Below, in pieces: positions 56,601 to 64,000 of a stretch of DNA of 64,000 nt (positions are counted from its first letter, which is position 1; each line of letters begins with the position of its first letter). The position numbers and the translations under genes were made by a program. This stretch comes from Aplysia californica. Taxonomy: Eukaryota > Mollusca > Gastropoda > Aplysiida > Aplysiidae. The notes under the pieces are model-generated. The model was not told the origin of the DNA, did not search any database, and was given only the letters and a program-made list of their open reading frames with translations. Where the stretch lies: the NCBI RefSeq assembly GCF_000002075.1, contig NW_004797481.1:211775-275774 (forward strand), in the 5' to 3' direction.

Positions 56601-59600
56601 ATAAGCAAGACAAAGAGAGAAAAGCTGCCTTTTACTTTTTTTTAAAAGCAGACTTTGCTTTTGCAATGGTTATTTTTCTTTTGTTTTGTTACCTGATGTA
56701 GTACCATCTCAGACAGTTGTCTATGCCAAACTTTTTCACTTCAGTATTTTTCAAACAAGGGGCAACGTGGTGTGCTAACTTGTGAATGTAAGGAGGTTTC
56801 TTGCATGTCATATCTTACTGCTGTCTGTAGAATTTGCTATTGCTATGGTTTGAAGAGAAAATGGAAGTATGCTTCTGCAATGACCTTGAAAGTGACATGG
56901 TCCAGTCTAAATTCTGGCTGTGATTTCCTAGTTTCATTATTGTTATTAGAAATCTTTTCAGTTGATCTTGCACAATTAACTTTTTGAAGCACGAATTTCA
57001 AAAACAGGTTGGCGAGTCAAGTTAAAGAATAGTTTTCTTCAGCCGACAAGGAAGTTGTTTACATATGTACTTGCAGGATTGCAGGGTGTGATGCATAGAA
57101 CATCCTTGTTTGCTACTCTACTGTTTCTGTCTATCCATTCTGCTTTTTTCAATACCAAATGGCTGTTACTATGTTGCCATGCTTTTCTTTGACTGAAACT
57201 AATGTTTTTCTGAGATGTATTAAATGTATCTGTTGTGTTTCGTCAGCTCCAGCCGTGGGAGTGGGTACAGTGGCTCCAGTGGTAGATTCACATCCTCCCA
57301 TGAGGGCACACACCCCTCCAGCGCCAAGTCCCCCGCTGCGGCGTCCTTTGATGGCGAGTCAGAGGCCAGCTCACACAGCCGCACCTCTGTGAGGGTGAGA
57401 GATGATGTGCCCCCACCCTACCCCATGGAAGGTGTGAACGCCACCAGGAAGCATCGATCACCTGGGTCAGATCAAGGTTCTTCTGGGGCTTTGAAAGCAG
57501 GCATGTCTCCCCCTTCACCAGTATCATCTTCATCGTCATCTCGCTCTGCGTCACCAAGATCTCGTCGTTCAAGGTCAAAGTCTAGGTCAAGGTCTAGATC
57601 ATCTTCCTCTTCATCCTCGGCTGCGTCTTCATCAAGGTCTTCTCGAAGAAAGAGGAAGGCAAAAAGTCTGTCGAAGAAGAAAAGGAAACACAAGCTGGAA
57701 GTGTCATCAAAACAGGCAGTGATGGAAAAATTCTCTCCACTAAAAGCTGCAGAGGATTTGCCACCTGCTAAGGTGGAGGCATCTCTTGTCAAGCAACGAA
57801 AGCTTTCCTCTGGCAATGAGTCCATCTCGTCTGATGAACTGCCGTATTTCCCTGATGATGTGCCTGAGACAGCCGCAGCCAAACCAAAACGAAAACGCTC
57901 TCTTAGCGGCAAGTCTTCCTCTTCCGGTAGTTCCTCCAGTCGTAGCAAGCGCAGGAAAAGAAGGAGAAAGGGAGACTCTCCAGGCAAAGAGTCTATCTCC
58001 TCCAGTGAGCTCATCTATTCACCAACGAGACTCAAGTCTCCGGTTGGCTCAGACAGTGATGAGGATGTGCCAGAGATTCCCAAACCTCCCATCTCCCCAG
58101 CTGGAAGCTCCATCTCCTCAGGTGAGCTTCCTGACTACGCTGGCGATGACATGTCCACTGCCCGACCTCTGGCTTACTCACCACACCGTCCGCCCTCACC
58201 TTCGGAACGGCTCCCCATCACAACAGACTTTGATGGGTTCCAACCTCCCCTACCTCAGGAGATGCCACCTGACTTCGAGAATTGTCAGCCTCCCCCTCCT
58301 CCCCCATCCCCTCCCCCCATGCCTCCTCCCCCTCCAGCATATGAAGAAGGGGAGATCAGTGACTCTTCACAACCACGCTCCCCTGAAGCACAAGTAGAAA
58401 ACACCAGTACCAACGAATCTTTTACAAAGAAAGGGGACTTTTATCAAATGCCATCTGACACTGTTGGACCTTCGGCTAATGAAAGTCAAACCAAAACTAA
58501 GAACAAAGATGACTTTTGTAAAGAAATGTCTGAAAATCCCTCTGAAACTTGCAGCACTGTTAATGTAGGAACAAATCTGAAGACTGTTAAAGATGCTGCT
58601 GGCCATAACCGTCCCGTCGATTCATTTGCTGAAAAGCAGCCAGCATCTGAAAAAGATCAAGTGACTTTGGGGAATTCGCCCTCCGGCGATGTTACTCTTG
58701 ACCAAGTTCCGGACAGCTTGTCACAACATGTAGACAGTGTTCAGGACAGCTCTACAGTAAGTGGTACCGAGAAGCTGAACTGCCCTGCCTCCAAGTCTGA
58801 AACCCCACAAACAGAAGACAGACTTTTAGCAGAGACAGAGTTGTCTAGGTTCAATTCAGAATCAAAAGCATCTGTCGTGACAACTGGACCTTCAGTTTCA
58901 TTGTCTAGTCCCCCACAGCTACCTTCACTAAATTTTCTGCGTCCCAATTCAGAAGATTTGGCTCAGAAAGAACCAGGCAACTCTGTGGACATTTGCCCCA
59001 CAGAGAATGTTTCTAACCTTCAGGATACCCAGGAGTTAGTGACAAGTGGCGAAATTTCTCAAGATGCAGCGGTAATAATCTCTCAGCAGCATTTAGATGT
59101 TGGTGGAATTGTGAGTAGTCCTCCGTCAGATTCCTGTTCCAACATCTCTCACGCACAAAACTCTATGACAGCTCTGACACAGTCTGGGACTGTTACTCCT
59201 CACACCGAACCATCAGACCAGTCTACGGATATCGCTAGTCGCACAGAAACACTACCAGAATCTGGGTCTAACGTTAACCCTCCCTCGACTGAGGAGTCAT
59301 CTCCTCAGAGATCACACAATGAAGTAAAAAGTACTAAAGATGAAACTCAGCATTCCACAGCAGAGGAAGATCTGCTGCTAAAGGTTGTCTCCCCCCAGAG
59401 TGTTCAGGACAGTACCGATACTAGCTGTGAAGTAGAAACCCCTGAGTCTACAGCACCACTAGCAGCAGATCAGATTGTTGCAGAAGAAGCTTCGTCTAGG
59501 GGAGAGAACAAAACAGAATCTTTTTTGGAGTCTGCTTCGTGCTCTACGGTCGCTGGGGAGGGCAACCAGGTGATATCTGAAAGTTCTACTTCCTGTCAAG

Positions 59601-60397
59601 TTCCAAGCATTCCTTTAGAGCTTCCGAAAGAGCAAACAAACTCAGAAACCAGTCGTCCTCCGGAACCAAAGCCACAAGATACAAATTTATCTGAGAAGTT
59701 AGAGACAGCTTCAGTGAGTGTTTCTGAAGATATTCAAACAGAGAATGTTGTGTTTTCAGATGTTGTAAAAAAGGAGGAGAAGAGTGAGAGCTGTGGTGAT
59801 GTCAGTGAGACCTCAAGACATGAGATGCCTTTGGATGAGTCTCCCTGTGAGACTGCCAAAGAAGGCAGCCCTGGTTCAGTACATTCTTTGGGTGGAGAAA
59901 TCCAAGAAGACAAAGGAGAAAAATTAAATGTTTTACCGGGGCCGCAGTCTCTTGGGTCTCCGCCTTCTTCAAGTTCTCAAAGTGACGATAAATCAGAACA
60001 AGATCAGATGATACATCAATCCACTGAAAAACAAGGCACTGATGGGGTTGAGGCATTAGTCACGGAGTCAGAATCTGCTCAAACTGCGCAAAAGCCAACT
60101 TCTCCACAAGACATTAGGGCCTCTAGAAAGAGAGCCGGTGCAGATTGTGGTGTCAGTTCTCTGGAAATAGAGGCAAGTGAAAGTGAGACGGGACATTCTT
60201 TGAGCGGAGACAGGCTTTCAACAGAGACTGACTGCGTAGGAAGTTCTCCATCGCGGCCAGGGACACGACTGCAGCAACAGCAGCAGTTGGAGAGCTCTGT
60301 GCCGCAGACCAGAGGTCGTTCGGGGTCTGGTTCAGGTACCAGAGAAACCAGAAGTCGTCGGGAGAGAAGTCCACCTGCCAAGAAGCAAAAAAAGTAA
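38490..60397 (+). CDS. BOD1L1: BOD1L1 orthologue, fifteen coding exons, 2356 aa
   Basis: Coding exons: 38490-38645, 40866-40990, 42089-42155, 42773-42944, 43771-45007, 48395-48630, 49555-49704, 50185-50321, 50885-51053, 51519-51640, 52545-52733, 53284-53669, 54350-54478, 55544-56188 and 57247-60397; total 7071 nt in frame. Res ~24-135 form the BOD1/Shg1 domain ('KSQGMFDQFRKECLADVDTK', 'SGMMNNGIERIIEQVVNPK'). Then come a Gln-rich coiled coil (~134-170), a Pro-rich segment (~183-410), a Lys/Glu helix (~485-520), an acidic patch (~539-560) and long Ser/Glu-rich disorder. In vertebrates BOD1L1 protects stalled replication forks by stabilising RAD51, and BOD1-family proteins associate with SET1-type H3K4 methyltransferase complexes, as Shg1 does in yeast. 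It is nuclear, fitting the basic C-terminus 'SRRERSPPAKKQKK'. An in-frame TGA two codons before the ATG fixes the start. Confidence 0.95.
38863..40448. mobile_element. 1586-bp TIR element (CACGGCG ends, GGTA duplication) in BOD1L1 intron 1
   Basis: Starts CACGGCG and ends CGCCGTG, with GGTA at 38859-38862 and 40449-40452. Below the termini an imperfect inverted repeat continues for about 90 bp: 'attagtagcgggg' faces 'agttagcgtgg' and 'gggtcacggggg' faces 'gggtcacgggg'. The interior is AT-rich without a transposase. CAC ends and a 4-bp duplication would suit the Chapaev branch of CMC elements; this assignment is inference. Confidence 0.75.
40866..40990 (+). CDS. BOD1L1: BOD1L1 exon 2
   Basis: Acceptor 'gtttctccag', donor 'gtagga'. 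Encodes PAYHNLIQRVEKFVEHFL and 'WSSSVNKNQLRETLRRQLN', the middle helices of the BOD1/Shg1 domain. Ends in phase 2. Confidence 0.95.
40991..42088 (+). other. BOD1L1 intron 2
   Basis: Contains an (ATT)n run at 41188-41226 and the family-1 SINE at 41516-41865. Confidence 0.7.
41516..41865 (+). mobile_element. tRNA-derived SINE (family 1, long-tail form) in BOD1L1 intron 2
   Basis: Head 'ggcctagtggttagg' with box B 'gggttcgaatcc', core 'tgtccttgggaaaggcac', then 'aatgggtacccggctatag' and a body ending in (ATT)n. About 350 bp, sense to the gene. It is the most complete of the three family-1 copies and useful as a reference for the others. Confidence 0.9.
42089..42155 (+). CDS. BOD1L1: BOD1L1 exon 3
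   Basis: Acceptor 'gtttttcag', donor 'gtgagt'. Encodes SGMMNNGIERIIEQVVNPK plus ILL, closely matching BOD1 'SGMLESGIDRIISQVVDPK'. Ends in phase 0. Confidence 0.95.
42156..43770 (+). other. BOD1L1 introns 3 and 4
   Basis: Flank exon 4. AT-rich with a pyrimidine-rich stretch at 43580-43660; no elements seen. Confidence 0.6.
42773..42944 (+). CDS. BOD1L1: BOD1L1 exon 4
   Basis: Acceptor 'tattccacag', donor 'gtaact'. Begins GIKPRIDEAVCKHLGIDL, the end of the domain, then a Gln/Glu/Lys-rich coiled-coil stretch ending TVKK. Ends in phase 1. Confidence 0.94.
43771..45007 (+). CDS. BOD1L1: BOD1L1 exon 5, proline-rich
   Basis: 1237 nt from 'tcttttccag' to 'gtatga'. The first two thirds are Pro/Gly/Ser-rich (tracts such as 'RPPPPGSVPPPPGTVP'). 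It then turns helical ('ISHTLSKVSEDELTPEKIAV'), then Lys/Glu-rich, then acidic ('DVSDDEEALDMLMDADEEED'). The antisense 240-codon frame over it is a composition shadow. Ends in phase 2. Confidence 0.93.
45008..48394 (+). other. BOD1L1 intron 5
   Basis: 3.4-kb AT-rich intron. No repeat family recognised. An 81-codon frame at 47871-48116 lacks any recognisable domain and is not needed for the splice model. Confidence 0.6.
48395..48630 (+). CDS. BOD1L1: BOD1L1 exon 6
   Basis: Acceptor 'ccaacacag', donor 'gtttgg' (a weak donor). Encodes RYNFAWDVDKDMDAMSDVTV, then SSIHTSDISSFEEEEDSE and a Glu/Ser-rich run. The WDVDKDMD and IHTSDISSFEE stretches look well constrained compared with the flanking low-complexity sequence. 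Ends in phase 1. Confidence 0.93.
48982..49364 (+). repeat. 37-bp minisatellite in BOD1L1 intron 6, interrupted by a SINE
   Basis: Units built on 'tgattgtctttga(c/t)gtttgt' start at 48982, 49019, 49056, 49291 and 49328, spaced 37 bp apart except across the inserted family-3 SINE. They diverge at the edges. Confidence 0.82.
49071..49253 (+). mobile_element. Short tail-sharing SINE (family 3), copy B
   Basis: Starts 'tgggtggttggtgggtgctc' and ends 'ctactaaatctaaaatc'. 'tgattgtctttgacg' on both sides (49056-49070, 49254-49268) is the duplication; it is also a minisatellite unit start, but the unit spacing fits a genuine 15-bp duplication. Confidence 0.85.
49555..49704 (+). CDS. BOD1L1: BOD1L1 exon 7
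   Basis: Acceptor 'cccaatcag', donor 'gtgagt'. Encodes DGENAESDAGKSANSIFNVE and on to 'FAPDVVPLIPPIAP'. Ends in phase 1. Confidence 0.9.
50185..50321 (+). CDS. BOD1L1: BOD1L1 exon 8
   Basis: Acceptor 'ttttggcag', donor 'gtaagt'. Encodes RGASKPSRPSRSQASEGAKP and 'RKLISLSYKYSDSEDEE', which carries acidic serine sites typical of CK2 targets. Ends in phase 0. Confidence 0.92.
50885..51053 (+). CDS. BOD1L1: BOD1L1 exon 9
   Basis: Acceptor 'tctcctcag', donor 'gtgatg'. Encodes a highly charged helix, AKEKEERYLKRQQRRLELEA onward, ending 'ESQEGGEPVA'. Ends in phase 1. Confidence 0.92.
51519..51640 (+). CDS. BOD1L1: BOD1L1 exon 10
   Basis: Acceptor 'tgtattccag', donor 'gtgagc'. Encodes ETPAAEVSDTPSSTVVDSPT and 'KSTPRKRKNKAEMKEQLHQQK', including a likely nuclear localisation cluster PRKRKNK. 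Ends in phase 0. Confidence 0.92.
52545..52733 (+). CDS. BOD1L1: BOD1L1 exon 11
   Basis: Acceptor 'tttcttcag', donor 'gtgatt'. Encodes VMEKKAALRRRRTRNRKYAS, then 'DEFTSIFSERKALTQSYTEG'. A block of mixed, non-repetitive composition, so probably a conserved element. Phase 0 on both sides. Confidence 0.93.
52734..53283 (+). other. BOD1L1 intron 11
   Basis: No elements recognised. Confidence 0.5.
53284..53669 (+). CDS. BOD1L1: BOD1L1 exon 12
   Basis: Acceptor 'tgtcttcag', donor 'gtatgc'. Acidic, Ser-rich sequence with 'YSDISDRSMSDKSESDHSEV' near its middle. A pogo-like repeat starts 13 nt after the donor. Ends in phase 2. Confidence 0.92.
53682..53760 (+). mobile_element. Pogo/Tigger-like end fragment in BOD1L1 intron 12
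   Basis: 'tacagtcaaatttgtccatg' followed by 'cagccacctattgtcgagg' is a diverged copy of the end at 27049-27130. It starts 13 nt downstream of the exon 12 donor. The rest of intron 12 (to 54349) shows only a poly(G) tract at about 53781-53791. Confidence 0.6.
54350..54478 (+). CDS. BOD1L1: BOD1L1 exon 13
   Basis: Acceptor 'gttacttcag', donor 'gtgact'. Encodes SKSPEDETRDTSYSHQAGDQ through 'PPSSVEEDTDA'. Phase matches exons 12 and 14. Less certain than its neighbours because it is short and compositionally plain. Confidence 0.82.
54479..55543 (+). other. BOD1L1 intron 13
   Basis: No elements recognised in about 1.07 kb. Confidence 0.5.
55544..56188 (+). CDS. BOD1L1: BOD1L1 exon 14
   Basis: Acceptor 'tttgagtag', donor 'gttttt' (weak). 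Acidic disordered sequence; near its end 'KRKPIKLVDFGEAEKRARES' is a basic, less repetitive block that may be a binding motif. Ends in phase 2. Confidence 0.92.
56189..57246 (+). other. BOD1L1 intron 14
   Basis: Contains a 23-nt poly(C) tract at 56476-56498. 56288-56345 is weakly similar to the start of the family-3 SINE, but too diverged to call. Confidence 0.5.
57247..60397 (+). CDS. BOD1L1: BOD1L1 exon 15 (last coding exon)
   Basis: Acceptor 'tttcgtcag', stop TAA 60395-60397. Encodes res ~1307-2356. It starts with an Arg/Ser-rich tract ('RSRRSRSKSRSRSRSSSSSS'). Three SISSxEL repeats (res ~1497, 1554, 1594) and a Pro-rich patch (~1655-1690) follow, then about 640 aa of Ser/Glu/Thr-rich disorder, and the protein ends in a Gln run and a basic tail 'RRERSPPAKKQKK'. 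Vertebrate BOD1L1 also places most of its disorder in one very large exon. Confidence 0.94.
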
Positions 60398-61960
60398 TTG
60401 TTAACAAAAATAATCGTTTATCATACGGACCAGTAGATGTCTTTACACAATCTTTTTTTTATTTCTTGGAGCCAAATTGCAGCTGGTTGATGACGACCCT
60501 GATGTGGACTGCTCCTACTTTTTGTCAGTTTTATTTTTGTCAGAATCTGTTCCTGACAGTAGTTTACAGACCCATCATAAACAACAACATAATAACTGAA
60601 CAATACTTATGGTATAATATTGCTGTTCTTAACTCTGTCTGTTCCATGTGTCAGTACATCAGTGCCTTTCCAGTCACCTTTTGACCTTGTGCTGATAATT
60701 TTTAGCACAGAGAGAGAAAAGGGTTTAACATGTTAATCTGTAAATTGTCTCTTTCTCATTTTTGTTGTGCATGAATGAAAACAGCAAGGAGGTATAAGAC
60801 TTGTTTGTAAAAAGCATTCAGTGCTTCTGTCTTTACTGCAGCAGCTACTCAAATCCAGTGTTAATGCCATATATCTCCTTATGTTATGTCTCATGAACTA
60901 TGTTGTCCTTACTGTACAGGCTTTAGCTTGTTAATTTTTTTTTCCTCTAGGCTGTTTGTCAAAGTATAGCTTGTCACATCAGTTAGTTAGCTTCTAACAT
61001 TTGTTTCTTCGCACTGTCTTGGTGAGTGTAGAAATATGTTTGTAGAACCTCAGCTTGGAAGTGAGCAAAAGTTTCAAGTTATGGTCTTTTTAGGCTTTTC
61101 AGAATAAGAAGGCATTTAGAGAAAAAGGTATTATAGATTATTTTACATGTTTCTGGACTTAATCATAGTCCCCATTTTAAAAGGTTTCTGCGTCAATAGT
61201 TGGTCTCCAGCAGAGATATGGGCCCCCGAACGAAAACACATTTGATGGACTTGCCCTCTTATTATTCTTCTGTTTGCTGTAAGTGGAAAAAATTGCATCT
61301 AAGAATGTTTTCCTTTTCTGTGAACTAAATAAGAATTCTTTTATCATCCAATCTTTTAATGTCTGTGTAACATTCTTTTTTTTTTAGAAGAGCTTCAGAG
61401 GTTAGATGGAAAGAAAGTGTTAAGTTTAAGATGTGAAGCTGGTTGTTTAGTGTTTTACTTTAATTGTTTTGGTTATGAATGAATGTTTGCCTGTTATATT
61501 TACTAGTGATGTATTGTGTTGTTTGTTACAAAAAACATATTTGTGAATGAGCGTTCTTTTATCCTGCTGATCTGAAAGTATTCCTGTGGCTTATTACTTT
61601 CTTTGTTTTTCCTCCTGTGTTGTTGTTTCTGTCTTCCTTTTATTGTAGTGACCTCATTTGTACTCTGGTCTGTACTGCCCAGTTCATTTGTAGGCTATTC
61701 TGTACTGCCAGCATCTTTGTACACTGTATCGCCAACATTTATGGTTATGAGCTATTATTATTAATACAAAAGGTAGTGATGAATGTTTGCGTGTTGCTTT
61801 TGGACAGGGGGAAGAAGGATTGAATGTCATATTTTTTATAGGGGGGAAGGGGGATTTACAAGGTTTTTGAGCTATTGAACTTTTGGATTTTTAAAACATG
61901 AAAACTGGTTTTGTACCCTTCAACTGACCATCAAAATAAAAGTGGCATTTATTGAAACTG
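60398..61960 (+). other. BOD1L1: BOD1L1 3' UTR
   Basis: About 1.56 kb of T-rich sequence without splice or coding signals, ending near a canonical AATAAA at 61935-61940. No other strong poly(A) signal was seen in the interval. Confidence 0.7.
61935..61940 (+). terminator. BOD1L1: Poly(A) signal AATAAA of BOD1L1
   Basis: The hexamer sits in 'tcaaaataaaagtgg', followed by T/G-rich sequence within 60 nt, as expected for cleavage and polyadenylation. Confidence 0.65.
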
Positions 61961-62178
61961 TAAAATACAAAATTGTCGTTTCTAATCTATTGTATCATCT
62001 TGGCTGTATCCTTTTCTTCTGTTCATCTACATCAGCTTGTGTAGCCTGTCCTCTCCCTTCCTTACCCAAACTGTTAAGAGCGAATCAGTGGGGTTACGTT
62101 ACAGGGTAGGTCTTGCTGTTGAGAGGTTGACCTCTTCAGTGCCGAGCCTTGCAATACAGCTTTCTCATCCCACTAACA

Positions 62179-62357
62179 GTGGGTGGTTGGCGGGTGCTCT
62201 GGTGTGGTTTGCTCCTTCTTTCCTATAAAAAATCTTTCTTCTCTATCTCCCCTCTTTTTTTGTGTTTGTTATTCTCTTGTAATACTTCTAATCTTCGGCA
62301 CTTATATTATAACCTTATTGTGTTGCAAGTGCCGTTAAACTCTTACTGAAACTAAAA
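62179..62357 (+). mobile_element. Short tail-sharing SINE (family 3), copy C, 13-bp target duplication
   Basis: 179 bp from 'gtgggtggttggcgggtgct' to 'ctgaaactaaaa'. The flanks 'catcccactaaca' at 62166-62178 and 62358-62370 are identical. This copy defines the full length of the family. Confidence 0.92.
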
Positions 62358-62541
62358 CATCCCACTAACATATTCACACAATATCGTTACTTTTATTTCT
62401 TGGCCTGTACAGTTGTCCAGAATTTTTTGTTGTTTAAACCACAATTTACCTAGGGTATGATGACAGGAATTGTTTTAGTTTTGATACCTGAAAAGAAGTA
62501 ATGGTTGTAGGATGATGAATTGTCACAAAGTTTCATTACAG

Positions 62542-62720
62542 GTGGGTGGTTGGCGGGTGCTCTGACATGCTTTGTTTCTTCTTTCCTATCAAATATCTAT
62601 CGTCCTTATCTCCCCTTCTTCTTTTTTATGTTTGTTACTCTCTTGTAACACCTCTAATCATCTGGCGCTCATATGACCTTATGCAGTTGCGATCGCCGAA
62701 AACCCTCTACTAAAACTAAC
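62542..62720 (+). mobile_element. Short tail-sharing SINE (family 3), copy D
   Basis: Starts 'gtgggtggttggcgggtgct' at the same point as the other copies. Its 3' tail 'gctcatatgaccttatgc', then 'gttgcgatcgccg', is almost identical to the tail of the family-2 SINE at 8493. No clear target duplication. Confidence 0.85.
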
Positions 62721-64000
62721 TGCTAAAATTTTTCACAATGACAGTCAACTTATGGCATGCCATGTTGTTACCTAAAACATAATGGTTTGGACAGACCCTC
62801 ACACTCCACAAACATAAATCTGCCCAGTTAGTGGTCCTAAACAAAATTTCCATCATCTTGACACATTTTGAAAGTTGTTAAATCACATTGACATAGAATT
62901 GGCTAGTTGTATCGCCACTCAGTTGTGTGTTCCCATATATCGATAATAATATAATCCTTATTAAGAGCCCAGGCACATTTTGAGTGCAAGAGTGAAGTGG
63001 CTAATATCATCAGGTTTCCCACAATTCTTGGGCAGCAATAGACAGCAAAAATTATCCTCCGATTTCCTTCATTTCCCTTTTCTTAATTAACTTAACATGT
63101 TAATGTTAATCATTGTGCTACAAAAATGAGCTCTTCTTAACCCTCAGAGTTGCAGCCACGTTCACACATTCCTCACAAGTTCCCATTCCACCTGGTCCAG
63201 CTGCCTATATATTTCCCTCACAGGGTGCCAGCCGCCTCAGACCCAGCTGCACACTTTTAACGTAATCTCCACAATAGTCTCTGAAAAATATTGTTCATGT
63301 TACCTTATAAACTTCAAACAAAAGCAGTAAGAAATATGTGTACCAATGTTTGCAAAAAAATTACAGACACAATCCGTATTAGCTGAGCCTGAGGAGTCAA
63401 GGACTCCAGTATTATCTAAGATTCTCTACTAAAAAAAAAGAGAGATGTACTAGTAGTAGGCCTACTATAAGTAGAGAATCTTTGGTACATTTGTATTACC
63501 TGGGCCCGAGGGAAGTGGTGGCTAAAAATAGCTGGTGCTGTAACTTTCTGTAAGGTTTAAGTCAGGGTGATCCAAAAAAACTGTACAACTTTTGGTTAAT
63601 ATTTTCCTCCACACTGAAGTATTGCTCTTCAAATTGTACACATTTGGAAGTCAAAAGGAATTTGTCTGATATTCATTTTTAAAAATCCACAGAGTAGTTT
63701 TGCTCTGCAGAGCGTGTAAAAAAACAACCGATTTTCAGCTATGTCCCCATTTTTGGAGCTTGACTCACTAGTTCGCATTAGGTCTACCACTAAAATTCCC
63801 AACGATTGAGCCATATTACATTCTACAGTAGTCTAACAAGCCAACAGAAGTTTGCAGATAGTTTTTTTTAAGTTTCCTTTGCCTGCTGTGATCATGGTTA
63901 AGATTGGTAAAGAGCAGAGAGCTTTTTGTATTGAAAATGTTCTCACAACCAACTCATATTTAGTAAGTTTCGCCCAAGGTATGGAAATAATGTTCAAGTG
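62721..64000. other. No recognisable feature
   Basis: AT-rich downstream sequence. 63420-63475 holds an imperfect inverted pair around 'agagaatctttgg' and 'aagattctctac' (about 60 bp). No genes seen. Confidence 0.45.

Noticed and set aside
1-64000. LTR retroviruses, Polintons or other capsid- or envelope-bearing elements
   Set aside because: No long terminal repeats, Gag, integrase, envelope or capsid-like sequence was recognised; the reverse transcriptases present are of LINE type.

Overview
The window is nuclear DNA from an animal. Its genes are split by GT-AG introns, its 3' UTRs are long and AT-rich, and most of the remaining sequence is layered transposon debris. The mix (RTE-type LINEs with (CAT)n tails, several tRNA-headed SINEs, pogo/Tigger-like and hAT elements, many small foldback elements, and patches of repeated AGATCT) suggests a lophotrochozoan, most likely a gastropod mollusc. 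That placement is inference; no ribosomal or mitochondrial marker is present.

Two host genes are supported, both on the + strand. The first (coding 11273-18904, seven coding exons, 150 aa) is a UPF0047/YjbQ-family protein of the type called secondary thiamine-phosphate synthase in bacteria. The second (coding 38490-60397, fifteen coding exons, 2356 aa, 3' UTR to about 61960) is an orthologue of BOD1L1 (BOD1-like / FAM44 family). It has an N-terminal Shg1/BOD1 domain, a proline-rich segment, an acidic segment, and a 3.15-kb last exon coding for a long disordered tail. Every splice junction in both models keeps phase. The two genes share no evident pathway.

Layout: 1-1200 simple repeats, a SINE with an 18-bp target duplication and a 142-bp hairpin MITE; 1.8-4.3 kb an old RTE LINE split by a second RTE LINE; 4.4-9.6 kb foldback elements, a pogo/Tigger-like MITE and a composite SINE; 9.7-10.6 kb a third RTE LINE; 11.2-18.9 kb the UPF0047 gene, with MITEs in its introns; 19.8-23.55 kb a pogo-like DNA transposon with an uninterrupted 738-codon DDE reading frame on the - strand; 23.87-25.9 kb a broken hAT transposase on the - strand; 27-35 kb foldback elements, LINE and SINE insertions nested in one another, and a five-unit satellite array with a two-unit higher order; 35.3-35.55 kb a candidate BOD1L1 promoter and leader exon; 36.5-38.2 kb a TIR element interrupted by a second TIR element; 38.5-61.9 kb BOD1L1 with repeats in its introns; 62-64 kb two more short SINEs and unannotated sequence.

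The strongest unusual signals are: (1) three LINE insertions whose target duplication ends in the same triplet that makes up the LINE tail; (2) a short retroelement family with a fixed 5' end and a 3' tail shared with a longer SINE; (3) the intact pogo-like transposase flanked by inverted arrays of GCGGCC; (4) a nested transposon whose empty site survives in a related copy 27 kb away; (5) a 1.59-kb element starting CACGGCG with GGTA duplications in intron 1 of BOD1L1; and (6) a threefold SISSxEL motif in the BOD1L1 tail. No LTR retrovirus, Polinton, CRISPR array or toxin gene was recognised.
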